Assembly (NCBI GenBank): GCA_040753835.1
Contig: JBFMDM010000082.1
Location: forward strand, 1-9,537
Length of the DNA stretch: 9,537 nt
Origin: JACRIK01 sp040753835
GTDB taxonomy: Bacteria > Planctomycetota > MHYJ01 > JACQXL01
Direction of reading: 5' to 3'
Position 1 is the stretch's first letter, and each line of letters begins with the position of its first letter. The position numbers were made by a program, and so were the translations under genes. This document shows positions 1 through 6,201 of this stretch, in pieces. A model generated the notes under the pieces. The model had not been told where the DNA came from. It saw nothing but the letters and a program-made list of their open reading frames with translations, and made no database searches.

Positions 1-448
1 TAACTACCGGAGTAACCTTGGGCGGCTCCACCGGCGGTTTATACATATCCATAAAGATATCGCGCCTGTCCACCTCGCTGTAGTATTCGCTGATATCGGG
101 CTGCCCGGACATATCCTCAACGTTCCACTTTTTCACATTGGGTTCCTCTATTGCCGGCGTCTCGGCCGAGACCGCGCTCCAGATGGCGTAACCCAGGAGC
201 ATTGTGATGACCACAAAGCAAAAACGGTTAACGGTCTTAAGCGATACCTTCCGGATGAGCCCTGCAAGGGCCGCCGGAAACAAAAGAATCCCGCTGACAA
301 TGGCCTTCGGGCTGAAGCCCTTTTTCTTCCCCAGAACTATCGTAAGCCCATCGCTCTGAGACGGCGTCTCCTCCAGAGCGGCCGGCTTCTCAATCAATCT
401 TAGAAGGTGTTCCTCTGGGGTAATATTGTCTTTTCTGGTAAGTGCCAT
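1..448 (-). CDS. Single-pass membrane protein, GspC/PilP-like, 3' end outside the window
   Basis: The reading frame is open from an ATG at 448 to the left edge (149 codons) and begins MALTRKDNITPEEHLL. A short soluble N-terminus is followed by a hydrophobic stretch near residues 53-65 and a stronger membrane segment near residues 80-98 (FCFVVTMLLGYAIW). After it comes an acidic, probably periplasmic part with SEVDRRDIFMDMYKPP and then a proline-rich stretch. A membrane anchor followed by an R-D-I-F motif and a Pro-rich linker resembles inner-membrane components of type II secretion and type IV pili (GspC, PilP), which bridge the inner membrane platform to the secretin; that identity is inference. 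It overlaps the end of the ExeA-like gene by 49 nt in another frame, so the two are probably co-transcribed and translationally coupled. The C-terminal domain needed to identify it is beyond the edge. Confidence 0.72.
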   Translation of the reverse strand, partial: MALTRKDNITPEEHLLRLIEKPAALEETPSQSDGLTIVLGKKKGFSPKAIVSGILLFPAALAGLIRKVSLKTVNRFCFVVITMLLGYAIWSAVSAETPAIEEPNVKKWNVEDMSGQPDISEYYSEVDRRDIFMDMYKPPVEPPKVTPVV

Positions 449-1302
449 CCGTTCCTCGCCTCCTCGTCAACGATTTCTTTAACGGTCTTGTTGTCCACGA
501 CCATTTTATTATTCATCACAATGCTCTTGAGCGCCTTGTGGCATAACAGGGAAACCTTGCGCGGATAGCCGCGCGTCCAGCGGTATATCTCCTTGACCGC
601 ATCATCGGTGAATAAACTCTTTTTTATCTTGTATCCGGCCTGGCCCAGCCGGTAGTTTATCATCTCGCTCACCTCATCCTGGTCCAGCGGGTTGAGCGTA
701 TACTTGAAACTCACCCGGTCTATCAGGTTCGGTATATTAATCACCTTGGAATGCAGTTCCAACTGCCCGAGCAGAACCACCTGGAGCAGTTTGGCGATAT
801 TGGTCTCATAGTTCAGGAGAATCCTCAACACCTCCAGTGTCGTCTCGGAAAGTTTCTGCGCCTCGTCAATAATCAGGACGACTGTCTTGTTTTCCTTCAC
901 GCCCTTCTGGAAAAGGAAATTCTGTATCGCCTCCTTGAGTTCGCTCACATTAACCGGGCTGGTCCGGGTGTCTTCGGTTGTTTCCACGCCGAGCGGCTTG
1001 GCAATGCCGAAGGTCCGGGCCAGTGAGGATAGGAAGGCCTTTTCGTCCTCGTAAGTCGGGTCCAGGATAATGTGAAAATTAAATCCCTCGCGCAGTGAAA
1101 GCGCCTGGATTAACTTGCGGCTCAGGGTCGTCTTGCCGGTCCCGATGTCGCCCAGTATTATGCTTAAGCCCCGACGCAGGCGCAGTTCTATGACCAGATT
1201 GGTCAGGGCCAGTTTATGCCCGCGCGACTCGTAGAAGAACATCGGGTCAGGGCTCGTGGAAAACGGCTCTGCCTCCAAACCCAATATTTTATAGTAACTC
1301 AT
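400..1302 (-). CDS. ExeA/GspA-like AAA ATPase of a secretion or pilus system
   Basis: This 300-aa protein opens with a typical ExeA-family start (YYKILGLEAEPFSTSPDP), has a Walker A motif GDIGTGKT at residues 51-58 and a Walker B motif VVLIIDEAQ at 141-149. Then come the sensor-like VVLLGQLEL and a C-terminal lid containing RGYPRKVSLLCHKAL. The family hydrolyses ATP at the inner membrane and in Aeromonas helps place the type II secretin in the cell wall. Aeromonas ExeA is much longer (about 550 aa) and ends in a membrane segment and a peptidoglycan-binding domain; this protein has only the ATPase part, as is common for short homologues next to pilus genes. The ATG at 1302 is the only good start and has no evident Shine-Dalgarno sequence. 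The gene is first in an operon with the GspC/PilP-like gene and divergent from the HTH regulator. Confidence 0.9.
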   Translation of the reverse strand: MSYYKILGLEAEPFSTSPDPMFFYESRGHKLALTNLVIELRLRRGLSIILGDIGTGKTTLSRKLIQALSLREGFNFHIILDPTYEDEKAFLSSLARTFGIAKPLGVETTEDTRTSPVNVSELKEAIQNFLFQKGVKENKTVVLIIDEAQKLSETTLEVLRILLNYETNIAKLLQVVLLGQLELHSKVINIPNLIDRVSFKYTLNPLDQDEVSEMINYRLGQAGYKIKKSLFTDDAVKEIYRWTRGYPRKVSLLCHKALKSIVMNNKMVVDNKTVKEIVDEEARNGWHLPEKTILPQRNTF

Positions 1303-1348
1303 TTATTTATAATCGCGTATTGATTATAATAAGGGTCTACTATCATAG

Positions 1349-1391
1349 ATCCTTCGTCGCCCTGCTCCTCAGGATGAGGGCTCGGAACCCT
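1349..1391. repeat. Dispersed palindromic-type repeat in the divergent intergenic region
   Basis: The stretch ATCCTTCGTCGCCCTGCTCC followed by TCAGGATGAGGG has complementary ends (ATCCT at 1349-1353 and AGGAT at 1371-1375) and a second small inverted repeat, AGGG...CCCT, at 1377-1391. From memory, similar 'ATCCTTCGTCGC...CTCCTCAGGATGA' units are scattered in many bacterial genomes and metagenomic contigs. It lies between the ExeA-like gene and the HTH regulator, in the leader region of the former. Its family membership could not be checked here. Confidence 0.45.
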
Positions 1392-1463
1392 ACCGACCCC
1401 TCAATATAATATAACCATCTCCTGCAAAAAAACAAGTCATTTTATATAAATATCGGATTTTTC

Positions 1464-1492
1464 TGGACTTTTCTTGATATGAATCCTAATAT
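1464..1492 (+). promoter_or_regulatory. Possible sigma70-type promoter of the HTH regulator
   Basis: TGGACT (1464-1469) and TAATAT (1487-1492) are separated by 17 bp, and each matches 4 of 6 consensus bases. Transcription would begin near 1499 and leave a leader of about 35 nt. The match is modest in an AT-rich region, so this is a weak call. Confidence 0.3.
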
Positions 1493-1506
1493 TCCCCTGT
1501 CTTACC

Positions 1507-1528
1507 AAAACCGCTTAAAGACCGCTTA
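1507..1528 (+). repeat. Two 11-bp tandem repeats just before the regulator start; possible operator
   Basis: AAAACCGCTTA (1507-1517) is followed directly by AAGACCGCTTA (1518-1528), with 10 of 11 bases identical. An 11-bp period is about one helical turn, so both copies face the same side of the DNA. They sit 6 bp before the ATG at 1535, downstream of the proposed promoter and where a ribosome binding site is expected, and no Shine-Dalgarno sequence is visible. An autoregulatory site for the HTH protein is a reasonable inference, not shown. Confidence 0.4.
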
Positions 1529-1534
1529 TATAGT

Positions 1535-2269
1535 ATGGAAAACCCCCTATCCCCCTGGCAGGTAATTGAAAAACTGAGGGCCAACAAAGGCATTCCCAAA
1601 AAAGCCCTGGCTGAAAAACTCCAGATAAACTACAATTACCTGGTTGACCTGCTTAACGGCCGGTATCAAACCAATATAGACGACGAGAAGATACGGATTA
1701 TCTCATCGGTGCTGGATATTCCCATAAACAACCTGCTGGATGAACTCCATAATATCCATTCCGCAGAGCCGGCTCCTGCGCCGGCCGCGCAGGAAATGCC
1801 GCCTGCGCCACAGCCACAGCCCCAGCCGGAAGCGCCCCGGGCGCCCCTCGCCAAAATACCGCTCTTCAGGATAATATCGGGCAGTAAGATAGACACATTG
1901 TTCAACCAGTCGCTCTTGTGGGAACAGAAGGAAAGGGAAATGGAATTCCTTCATAGCCCGGTGGTTGAACCGGCGATGGGAGAGCCGCCTGTAAGGATTG
2001 CGGTAAAACTGGAGGATAATTCCCTGTTCCCGCCCTGCCTGGCCGGAAGCGCCTTTATCGTGGATACCGGAACCAAACCGCGCATCGGCGATATTGTCCT
2101 GGTGGTTCTGCAGAACTACCGGGCCTGGGTAATAGAACTGAACAAGATGGATTCGCTTGCTGATGAGAAATTAATCCTGAGACCGTATAACAGCGACTAC
2201 GAGCCGATAATGATTGCCCGCAAAGATGTCCTGGCGATTTATCCGGCGGTTTGGATTCATCCGGCGTAA
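1535..2269 (+). CDS. XRE-family HTH regulator with LexA/S24-like C-terminal domain, probably non-cleaving
   Basis: This is a 244-aa protein in three parts. Residues about 8-72 form a Cro/CI-type helix-turn-helix (KKALAEKLQINYNYLVDLLNG). Residues about 77-106 are a proline/alanine/glutamine-rich linker. Residues about 107-242 resemble the LexA/CI S24 fold: VKLEDNSLFPPCLAGSAFIVD (158-178) lines up with the usual V-x-G-D-S-M-x-P-x-x-x-x-G motif, so S163 falls at the nucleophile position. The strand that normally carries the catalytic lysine (V-K-R-L) reads WVIEL (198-202), with isoleucine at the lysine position, and no Ala-Gly or Cys-Gly cleavage site is evident in the linker. It is therefore likely to bind DNA as a dimer without RecA-stimulated self-cleavage. 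It is transcribed away from the ExeA-like operon, which it might regulate, and converges on the coiled-coil gene with only 29 bp between. Confidence 0.82.
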   Translation: MENPLSPWQVIEKLRANKGIPKKALAEKLQINYNYLVDLLNGRYQTNIDDEKIRIISSVLDIPINNLLDELHNIHSAEPAPAPAAQEMPPAPQPQPQPEAPRAPLAKIPLFRIISGSKIDTLFNQSLLWEQKEREMEFLHSPVVEPAMGEPPVRIAVKLEDNSLFPPCLAGSAFIVDTGTKPRIGDIVLVVLQNYRAWVIELNKMDSLADEKLILRPYNSDYEPIMIARKDVLAIYPAVWIHPA

Positions 2270-2298
2270 TGCACTCCGATGTGATTTAGCCAACCTAA

Positions 2299-3372
2299 TT
2301 ATTTATTGGTATCCAGCGCGCTCTCGCCGCCCTCTTCGGGCTTAAGCCGTTTTTCTATTTCCTTCTTGACGCCGAGTATCCGGGCCCGCTGGCTCGGAGT
2401 GAATGCATCCTTGTGGGTATCCATCATATTCAATATCAGGGTGCAGCATTCCACCGTGGTGTTGTCGGCCGAGAGTTTTTTGGCAATCGCCCGCTCGCTG
2501 CTCTTGTTCTTGTCGTCAAAAGGCACCTCGCCTTCCTGCAACAATCTCTTGAGCAGGCCTATCATCGTGTCCATGCTGTCAATGCTGTCCTGGATGGCCC
2601 GCTTCAATAATTCCTTGACCCGCTCTGTTTCCTTGTTGACGTTATCCAGTTTGCTGACGCTGGACATAGCGGAGACATAATTATCCTTGGACTTTGAGAA
2701 ATAAGCAAGGGAGTTTCTCTTCTGGTTGGCATCCTTGGCGTCGCGCCAGGATTCGCAGGCCTTGAGATATTGCTTGTCGCCGCTATCCAGAGGAATAAAT
2801 ACCTTGGAAACGACATCGGAGCAGAATACGGCGACCTTCTTGGATGATTCCACCACTTCCTTGATTACATACAAATCGTCTTCCAGCGCCTTGCGCGAAG
2901 CGATTTCCTTATCCAGGTTCTGCTCGGCGATTTCCCGGGCTGCGATTTCCGCCTTGGAGCGCGCCTCGGCATCGCCTTCCTTGTCCTCGGCGTCCTGTTT
3001 GGCCTTCTCGGCCAGCGCCTTGGCGGACAACGCCTCGTCGCGCGTCTTTTCCGATTCCTGTTTTTCCTTTATTGCCTTATCCCTTTCATCATCTGCACCC
3101 TTGATTCTCGCATTTGCCTGCGCGGAATCGGATATGGCCTTTTCGGCCTGGGCCCGGGCTTCCCTGGACTGCGCCTCTGCCGCTTCCCTGGCCTTCAAAG
3201 CATCGGCCTTTTCGCCTTCGGCCTTTTTCCGGGCCGTAACCGCTTCGTCCTTCTGGTCCTCGGCGGTGAGTTTGGCCTCAATGGCCTTATTGCGCTCGGT
3301 GAATACAAGAAAGATTCCGACCATCGCGGTCAATAATCCGACTATAATAAGTCCGTATAATATGTTTTTCAT
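2299..3372 (-). CDS. Membrane-anchored alanine-rich coiled-coil protein of unknown function
   Basis: The 357-aa product has one N-terminal membrane segment (about residues 5-24, LYGLIIVGLLTAMVGIFLVF) followed by a long charged region (about 26-175) rich in Ala, Lys, Glu, Asp and Arg with heptad-like AEKAK/EKQESEK patterns, a predicted long coiled coil. Residues about 176-345 form a separate, probably helical domain with two cysteines close together (VECCTLIL), and the last residues are acidic. There is no enzyme motif. The architecture resembles TolA-like or stress-type envelope spacers, but I recognise no family. The ATG at 3372 is set by a strong AAGGAGG (3383-3389) ten bases upstream, and a promoter lies at 3409-3436, so the gene is expressed independently of its neighbours. 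Confidence 0.82.
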   Translation of the reverse strand: MKNILYGLIIVGLLTAMVGIFLVFTERNKAIEAKLTAEDQKDEAVTARKKAEGEKADALKAREAAEAQSREARAQAEKAISDSAQANARIKGADDERDKAIKEKQESEKTRDEALSAKALAEKAKQDAEDKEGDAEARSKAEIAAREIAEQNLDKEIASRKALEDDLYVIKEVVESSKKVAVFCSDVVSKVFIPLDSGDKQYLKACESWRDAKDANQKRNSLAYFSKSKDNYVSAMSSVSKLDNVNKETERVKELLKRAIQDSIDSMDTMIGLLKRLLQEGEVPFDDKNKSSERAIAKKLSADNTTVECCTLILNMMDTHKDAFTPSQRARILGVKKEIEKRLKPEEGGESALDTNK

Positions 3373-3382
3373 ATATTACTGC

Positions 3383-3389
3383 CCTCCTT
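3383..3389 (-). promoter_or_regulatory. Strong Shine-Dalgarno of the coiled-coil gene
   Basis: On the minus strand the bases read AAGGAGG, 10 nt before the ATG at 3372. Most other genes in this window have no visible Shine-Dalgarno, so this one fixes the start and suggests efficient translation. Confidence 0.75.
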
Positions 3390-3408
3390 GACTTTGCTAT
3401 ATGTCGGT

Positions 3409-3436
3409 ATAATACCAACTATACGGATAAAATCAA
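3409..3436 (-). promoter_or_regulatory. Sigma70-type promoter of the coiled-coil gene
   Basis: On the minus strand TTGATT (3436-3431) and TATTAT (3414-3409) are 16 bp apart, each matching 5 of 6 consensus bases. The DNA just upstream (3437-3463) is nearly all A/T and contains the palindrome ATAAATTTAT (3447-3456), so it could act as an UP element. Transcription would start near 3402, giving a leader of about 30 nt that contains the Shine-Dalgarno. No GC-rich terminator for the preceding radical SAM gene lies in this gap. Confidence 0.6.
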
Positions 3437-3463
3437 GAAAAATATGATAAATTTATTAAATAT

Positions 3464-4570
3464 TTACCCGCCCCAGACCCCGGCGATTGGGGCCGAGCAG
3501 AACGGGCATTTGCCCTGCTTTACCAGGTTTTCCGCTATATAGTAGCCGACCCGCTTTATTATCGGCTTTTGGCAGGCCGGGCAATAGGTGGATTCGGCCG
3601 GATGGTTTGCAATATTCCCCAGATATACGAACCTTAATCCGGCATCCTTGGCTATCTGATGGGCGTTTTCCAGTGTCTTGACCGGCGTGACCGGCAGGTT
3701 CCTGAGTTTATATTCCGGATGAAATCTGGAGAAATGAATGGGCACATTGTCGCCTAAGTTGTTCTTTATCCATTCACACATCTGTTTTATCTCTTTGGTG
3801 CTGTCGTTCAGGGTCGGGATGATGAGAACCACTATCTCATACCAGATGCCTATCTTCTTTAAGACCAGAAGCGTATCCAGAACCGGCTGAAGCGAGCCGT
3901 TGCAGTATTTTTGGTAGAATTCATCAGTGAACGCCTTGAGGTCGACCTTGACGGCGCTGACCTTCTGGCATAAGGCACGTAATGGCTCCTCGTTAATATA
4001 GCCATTAGTAACTACGACACTGTGTATCTTTTCTTTGCGACTCAGTTCGGCAATGTCATACATATACTCATAGAAGACCACCGGCTCGCCGTAGGTAAAG
4101 GCAATCACTTTTGCTTCATTATCCTTCGCCTGTTCCACAATCTGCGCCGGTGTCAGGATGTAATTATCCAAATCCTCGGGCTTGGCTTGGGAGATTTGCC
4201 AGTTCTGGCAGAACTTACATCCGAAATTACAGCCGGCGGTTGATAACGAATATACCTTTGAGCCGGGCAGGAAATGAAAGAATGGCTTTTTCTCTATCGG
4301 GTCAATATTCACAGTGCAGGGCTTGGAATAGACAAGAGAATAATAAAGCCCGTCGTCGTTTAACTTATTGCCGCAGACACCCCGGCCCTGATTCAACACC
4401 TTGCACTTCTTGGGGCAAATAAGACATTCCACTACCCCATCATCAAGTTTCCTGTAATATGCAACCTCCTTGCCCGCCGAAGCTTTAGCGAAGGCGGGTT
4501 GGCCGGATTGGTAAAGTAATGTCATCGCCGCGCAACTTCCCACTGATTTTATAAATTGTCTTCTGTTCAT
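3464..4570 (-). CDS. amrS: AmmeMemoRadiSam system radical SAM enzyme with Tat-type signal
   Basis: This 368-aa protein (from the ATG at 4570) carries the radical SAM cluster motif CNFGCKFC at residues 114-121 (C-X3-C-X2-C), which binds the 4Fe-4S cluster that cleaves S-adenosylmethionine. Before it is the family's cysteine-rich N-terminal region (CLICPKKC at 49-56, then C66). A second cysteine set near the C-terminus (YCPACQKP...GKCPFC) looks like a zinc or auxiliary metal site. The family matches the AmmeMemoRadiSam enzymes related to PflA; its substrate is unknown to me. The N-terminus MNRRQFIKSVGSCAAMTLL is a Tat-type signal ending in an A-F-A site near residue 28, predicting export. An in-frame TTG at 4618 would bury the twin arginine, so I chose 4570. 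A palindromic repeat encodes residues about 25-33. The gene follows the Memo-AMMECR1 fusion by 69 bp. Confidence 0.93.
   Translation of the reverse strand: MNRRQFIKSVGSCAAMTLLYQSGQPAFAKASAGKEVAYYRKLDDGVVECLICPKKCKVLNQGRGVCGNKLNDDGLYYSLVYSKPCTVNIDPIEKKPFFHFLPGSKVYSLSTAGCNFGCKFCQNWQISQAKPEDLDNYILTPAQIVEQAKDNEAKVIAFTYGEPVVFYEYMYDIAELSRKEKIHSVVVTNGYINEEPLRALCQKVSAVKVDLKAFTDEFYQKYCNGSLQPVLDTLLVLKKIGIWYEIVVLIIPTLNDSTKEIKQMCEWIKNNLGDNVPIHFSRFHPEYKLRNLPVTPVKTLENAHQIAKDAGLRFVYLGNIANHPAESTYCPACQKPIIKRVGYYIAENLVKQGKCPFCSAPIAGVWGG
4473..4498. repeat. Palindromic repeat carried in frame in the Tat signal region (AFAKASAGK)
   Basis: Arms CCCGCC (4473-4478) and GGCGGG (4493-4498) enclose an inner hairpin GCT-TT-AGC, separated on both sides by GAA, so the unit folds into two stems around a symmetric GAA/GAA internal loop. 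Read in the radical SAM frame it gives A-F-A-K-A-S-A-G-K, at the signal peptidase region. From memory, the same F-A-K-A-S-A-G-K peptide occurs in many unrelated proteins of metagenomic bacteria, which is why I call it a mobile repeat. Confidence 0.7.
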
Positions 4571-4576
4571 ATTCAG

Positions 4577-4640
4577 TTGATAAGGTGATAAGATGATAAG
4601 TTTATAAGGCCGTATCAACGTATTAACTTATCAACTTATC
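4577..4640. repeat. TGATAAG tandem repeats and 15-bp inverted repeat between the two Amr genes
   Basis: Three 8-bp copies ending in TGATAAG (4577-4584, 4585-4592, 4593-4600) lie next to the radical SAM start. GATAAGATGATAAGT (4587-4601) pairs with ACTTATCAACTTATC (4626-4640) with one mismatch across a 24-nt loop, and the right arm reaches the stop codon of the upstream gene. The AT-rich stem would place a structure ahead of the radical SAM start, where no Shine-Dalgarno sequence is seen. It could act as an attenuator, an mRNA-stabilising stem or a protein-binding site; it lacks the GC stem and U-run of an intrinsic terminator. Confidence 0.55.
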
Positions 4641-6193
4641 TACTCTTTTTCAAAGAACACCTGAGCGGTGAAGACCATAAACTCAGCACCCTGGCGCCAA
4701 GCGTCTTTGGACAGTCCTGCCTTCATAGACAGATGCTCAAGCATCTGGTCGCGTGTCCAGCCCTGTTCAGGAGCGACCTGAGGCAGGAATACCGCCGTGC
4801 ATCCGCCCTTGATGAGATAAACACCGTGTTTGCCAACCACAATATCATTGTAACTGGCCACCTTTTTCATCGGTGACAGGACCGAAATCTCTATGTCAAT
4901 TTCTTTTTCCTCTGCGGCGGTCACAGGAGAAAAACGCCAGTCATTGACCGCGGAATTCACGGCCTGCTCTATCACGCCCAGATATAACGGCTTGGGCTCA
5001 AAGATGGAACCGATACAGCCCCGCAGGTCGCCGTGTTTCTTAAGGGTAACAAAGACACCCCTTTTCTCTTTCAGCCGCGCGGTTAATTCCTTTTCGTCCA
5101 CCTTCGGCGTCTTGCCATTTTTCAGGTATTCCTTTAAGGTCTGTCTGGCTAATTTGAGCAATGTCTCCTGCTCGCTCTTATTAAGGTCGTCTGTGCCCTC
5201 TTCATCCATCTTTTTCGTAGGGGCGTATTGCAATACGCCCCTGCTGAATGCAATGGATGCATAACTGACGCAGTGCAGGTAGTCGCCGGTCAGGTCGCCT
5301 GAGGTGTAATAATTAAGCAATGTCGCCTTATTCTCGCCGCCTAAAATATAAAGCAATAAGATAATGGGTTTATAGCCGCAGACCGTGGCGCCGGTGGATT
5401 TAATATATCTCTGGAATCCGTCCGGAGAGCGGCTGATGATTTGCTCAATCGCCTCGCCGTCTAATTTCTTGAGGTTCTCCTTGATATTATCAGTAAAAGG
5501 AACGTAACCAAAGTCATCGCCGTAGTGTGTGAAGTCAGAACTGGCAATGACCAGCGTCTGGTCATCTATAATTCCCTTGATTGCCTTGGCGGTCTCCTGA
5601 TAATTATCCACCTCACCTACCACCAAGGGAACAATTTTGTAGCCATCCTCAAGCACGACCTGCAGGAAGGGCAGTTGAATCTCCAGGGAATGTTCCATCT
5701 TGTCAGCCGTGGCTTGGTAAGAAAAGAGTTTGCTTTGAATGAGTTTATCGCAGGCCGTCCGGTCAAGCGGCACCTTGCCCAGGGGTGTTTCGTAATGCGT
5801 TGCCTTGGAGACCGAGACGCCCTCAAAACCCACCCGGTGGCTGGGTCCCATAATGATTACACGTTTGAACGACTTACCCTTGAGTAGTGAATAGCCATAA
5901 GCCGCGGCTTGACCTGAATACTGATGCCCGGCGTGCGGCGAGACCAAAGCGGACACCTCATTGGGCGCATCAGCCGGTAATTTGACATTACTAAGATACT
6001 TATTGATTTCTTTACGCAGGGTATCGGGATTTGCCTGATACCAACTGCCGGCCAGGACGGATTCTCTAACGTTCATAACTTGCTCCTTATCATTTAATTC
6101 CCCTCTATTAAGAGGGGTAAGGGGTGTGTTTATTTTCTCTCCGCAGCCCAGGACGCAGATAAAAATAACCAGAACGAGTAAACTATATTTCAT
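4640..6193 (-). CDS. amrB: AmmeMemoRadiSam system B-A fusion (Memo + AMMECR1), lipoprotein-like
   Basis: The 517-aa product fuses two partners usually encoded separately. Residues about 41-315 are a Memo domain with the expected metal-site residues: PHAGHQYSG (86-94), GPSH (117-120), EHSLEIQ (167-173), SSDFTHYG (218-225) and ATVCGY (269-274, cysteine 272). Residues about 335-515 are an AMMECR1 domain with the signature LRGCIGS (390-396). The first 20 residues are a lipoprotein signal with lipobox VLGC (Cys17). Residues 24-32 (PLTPLNRGE) and 318-326 (RGVLQYAPT) are encoded by palindromic repeats, one behind the lipobox and one between the two domains. The ATG at 6193 lies only 8 bases from a good -10 box and has no Shine-Dalgarno, whereas an in-frame ATG at 6076 (residue 40) has AAGGAG 6 nt upstream and would give a cytosolic protein. 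The molecular role of the family is not settled. It is upstream of and probably co-transcribed with the radical SAM gene. Confidence 0.93.
   Translation of the reverse strand: MKYSLLVLVIFICVLGCGEKINTPLTPLNRGELNDKEQVMNVRESVLAGSWYQANPDTLRKEINKYLSNVKLPADAPNEVSALVSPHAGHQYSGQAAAYGYSLLKGKSFKRVIIMGPSHRVGFEGVSVSKATHYETPLGKVPLDRTACDKLIQSKLFSYQATADKMEHSLEIQLPFLQVVLEDGYKIVPLVVGEVDNYQETAKAIKGIIDDQTLVIASSDFTHYGDDFGYVPFTDNIKENLKKLDGEAIEQIISRSPDGFQRYIKSTGATVCGYKPIILLLYILGGENKATLLNYYTSGDLTGDYLHCVSYASIAFSRGVLQYAPTKKMDEEGTDDLNKSEQETLLKLARQTLKEYLKNGKTPKVDEKELTARLKEKRGVFVTLKKHGDLRGCIGSIFEPKPLYLGVIEQAVNSAVNDWRFSPVTAAEEKEIDIEISVLSPMKKVASYNDIVVGKHGVYLIKGGCTAVFLPQVAPEQGWTRDQMLEHLSMKAGLSKDAWRQGAEFMVFTAQVFFEKE
5217..5244. 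repeat. Perfect 24-bp palindrome forming the Memo/AMMECR1 linker
   Basis: AGGGGCGTATTG (5219-5230) is followed directly by its exact reverse complement (5231-5242), and the outer G/C at 5217 and 5244 also pair. In the gene frame it encodes R-G-V-L-Q-Y-A-P-T, precisely between the end of Memo and the start of AMMECR1. From memory, this GTAGGGGCGTATTGCAATAC-type palindrome is a widely dispersed small repeat in cyanobacteria and many metagenomic genomes. Confidence 0.8.
6083..6088 (-). promoter_or_regulatory. Internal Shine-Dalgarno before an alternative Memo start at 6076
   Basis: On the minus strand AAGGAG is followed by CAAGTT and the in-frame ATG at 6076-6074, an ideal 6-nt spacing. Starting there would remove the lipoprotein signal and the PLTPLNRGE segment and begin with MNVRESVLAGSWY, a usual beginning for a cytosolic Memo protein. 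Confidence 0.6.
6094..6128. repeat. Palindromic repeat carried in frame after the lipobox (PLTPLNRGE)
   Basis: CCCCTCT (6100-6106), the loop ATTA, and AGAGGGG (6111-6117) form a perfect hairpin, followed by TAAGGGGTGTG. In frame it reads N-T-P-L-T-P-L-N-R-G-E-L. From memory, this CACCCCTTACCCCTCTTAAT-type unit is a common dispersed repeat. A related core, AGGGGTAAGGGG, recurs 150 bp away at 6261-6272 in the intergenic terminator. Confidence 0.7.
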
Positions 6194-6201
6194 AAAAGGA
6201 T

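Noticed and set aside
1666..1954. Minus-strand glycine/arginine-rich frames inside the HTH regulator
   Set aside because: They mirror the proline-rich linker codons and have no start signals; the regulator's domains explain the region.
2270..2298. Bidirectional terminator between the two convergent genes
   Set aside because: The 29-bp gap has no GC-rich hairpin or flanking T/A runs.
2726..3391. Long plus-strand Ser/Ala-rich frame opposite the coiled-coil gene
   Set aside because: It is the antisense shadow of an Ala/Lys/Glu-rich coding region; the minus strand has the promoter, Shine-Dalgarno and membrane segment.
4571..4618. Upstream TTG start of the radical SAM gene (16 extra residues)
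   Set aside because: It would place a non-signal stretch before the twin-arginine motif and has no Shine-Dalgarno; the ATG at 4570 gives a standard Tat N-terminus.
5525..5887. Plus-strand frame opposite the Memo domain
   Set aside because: The minus strand carries all Memo metal-site motifs; this frame has no recognisable features.
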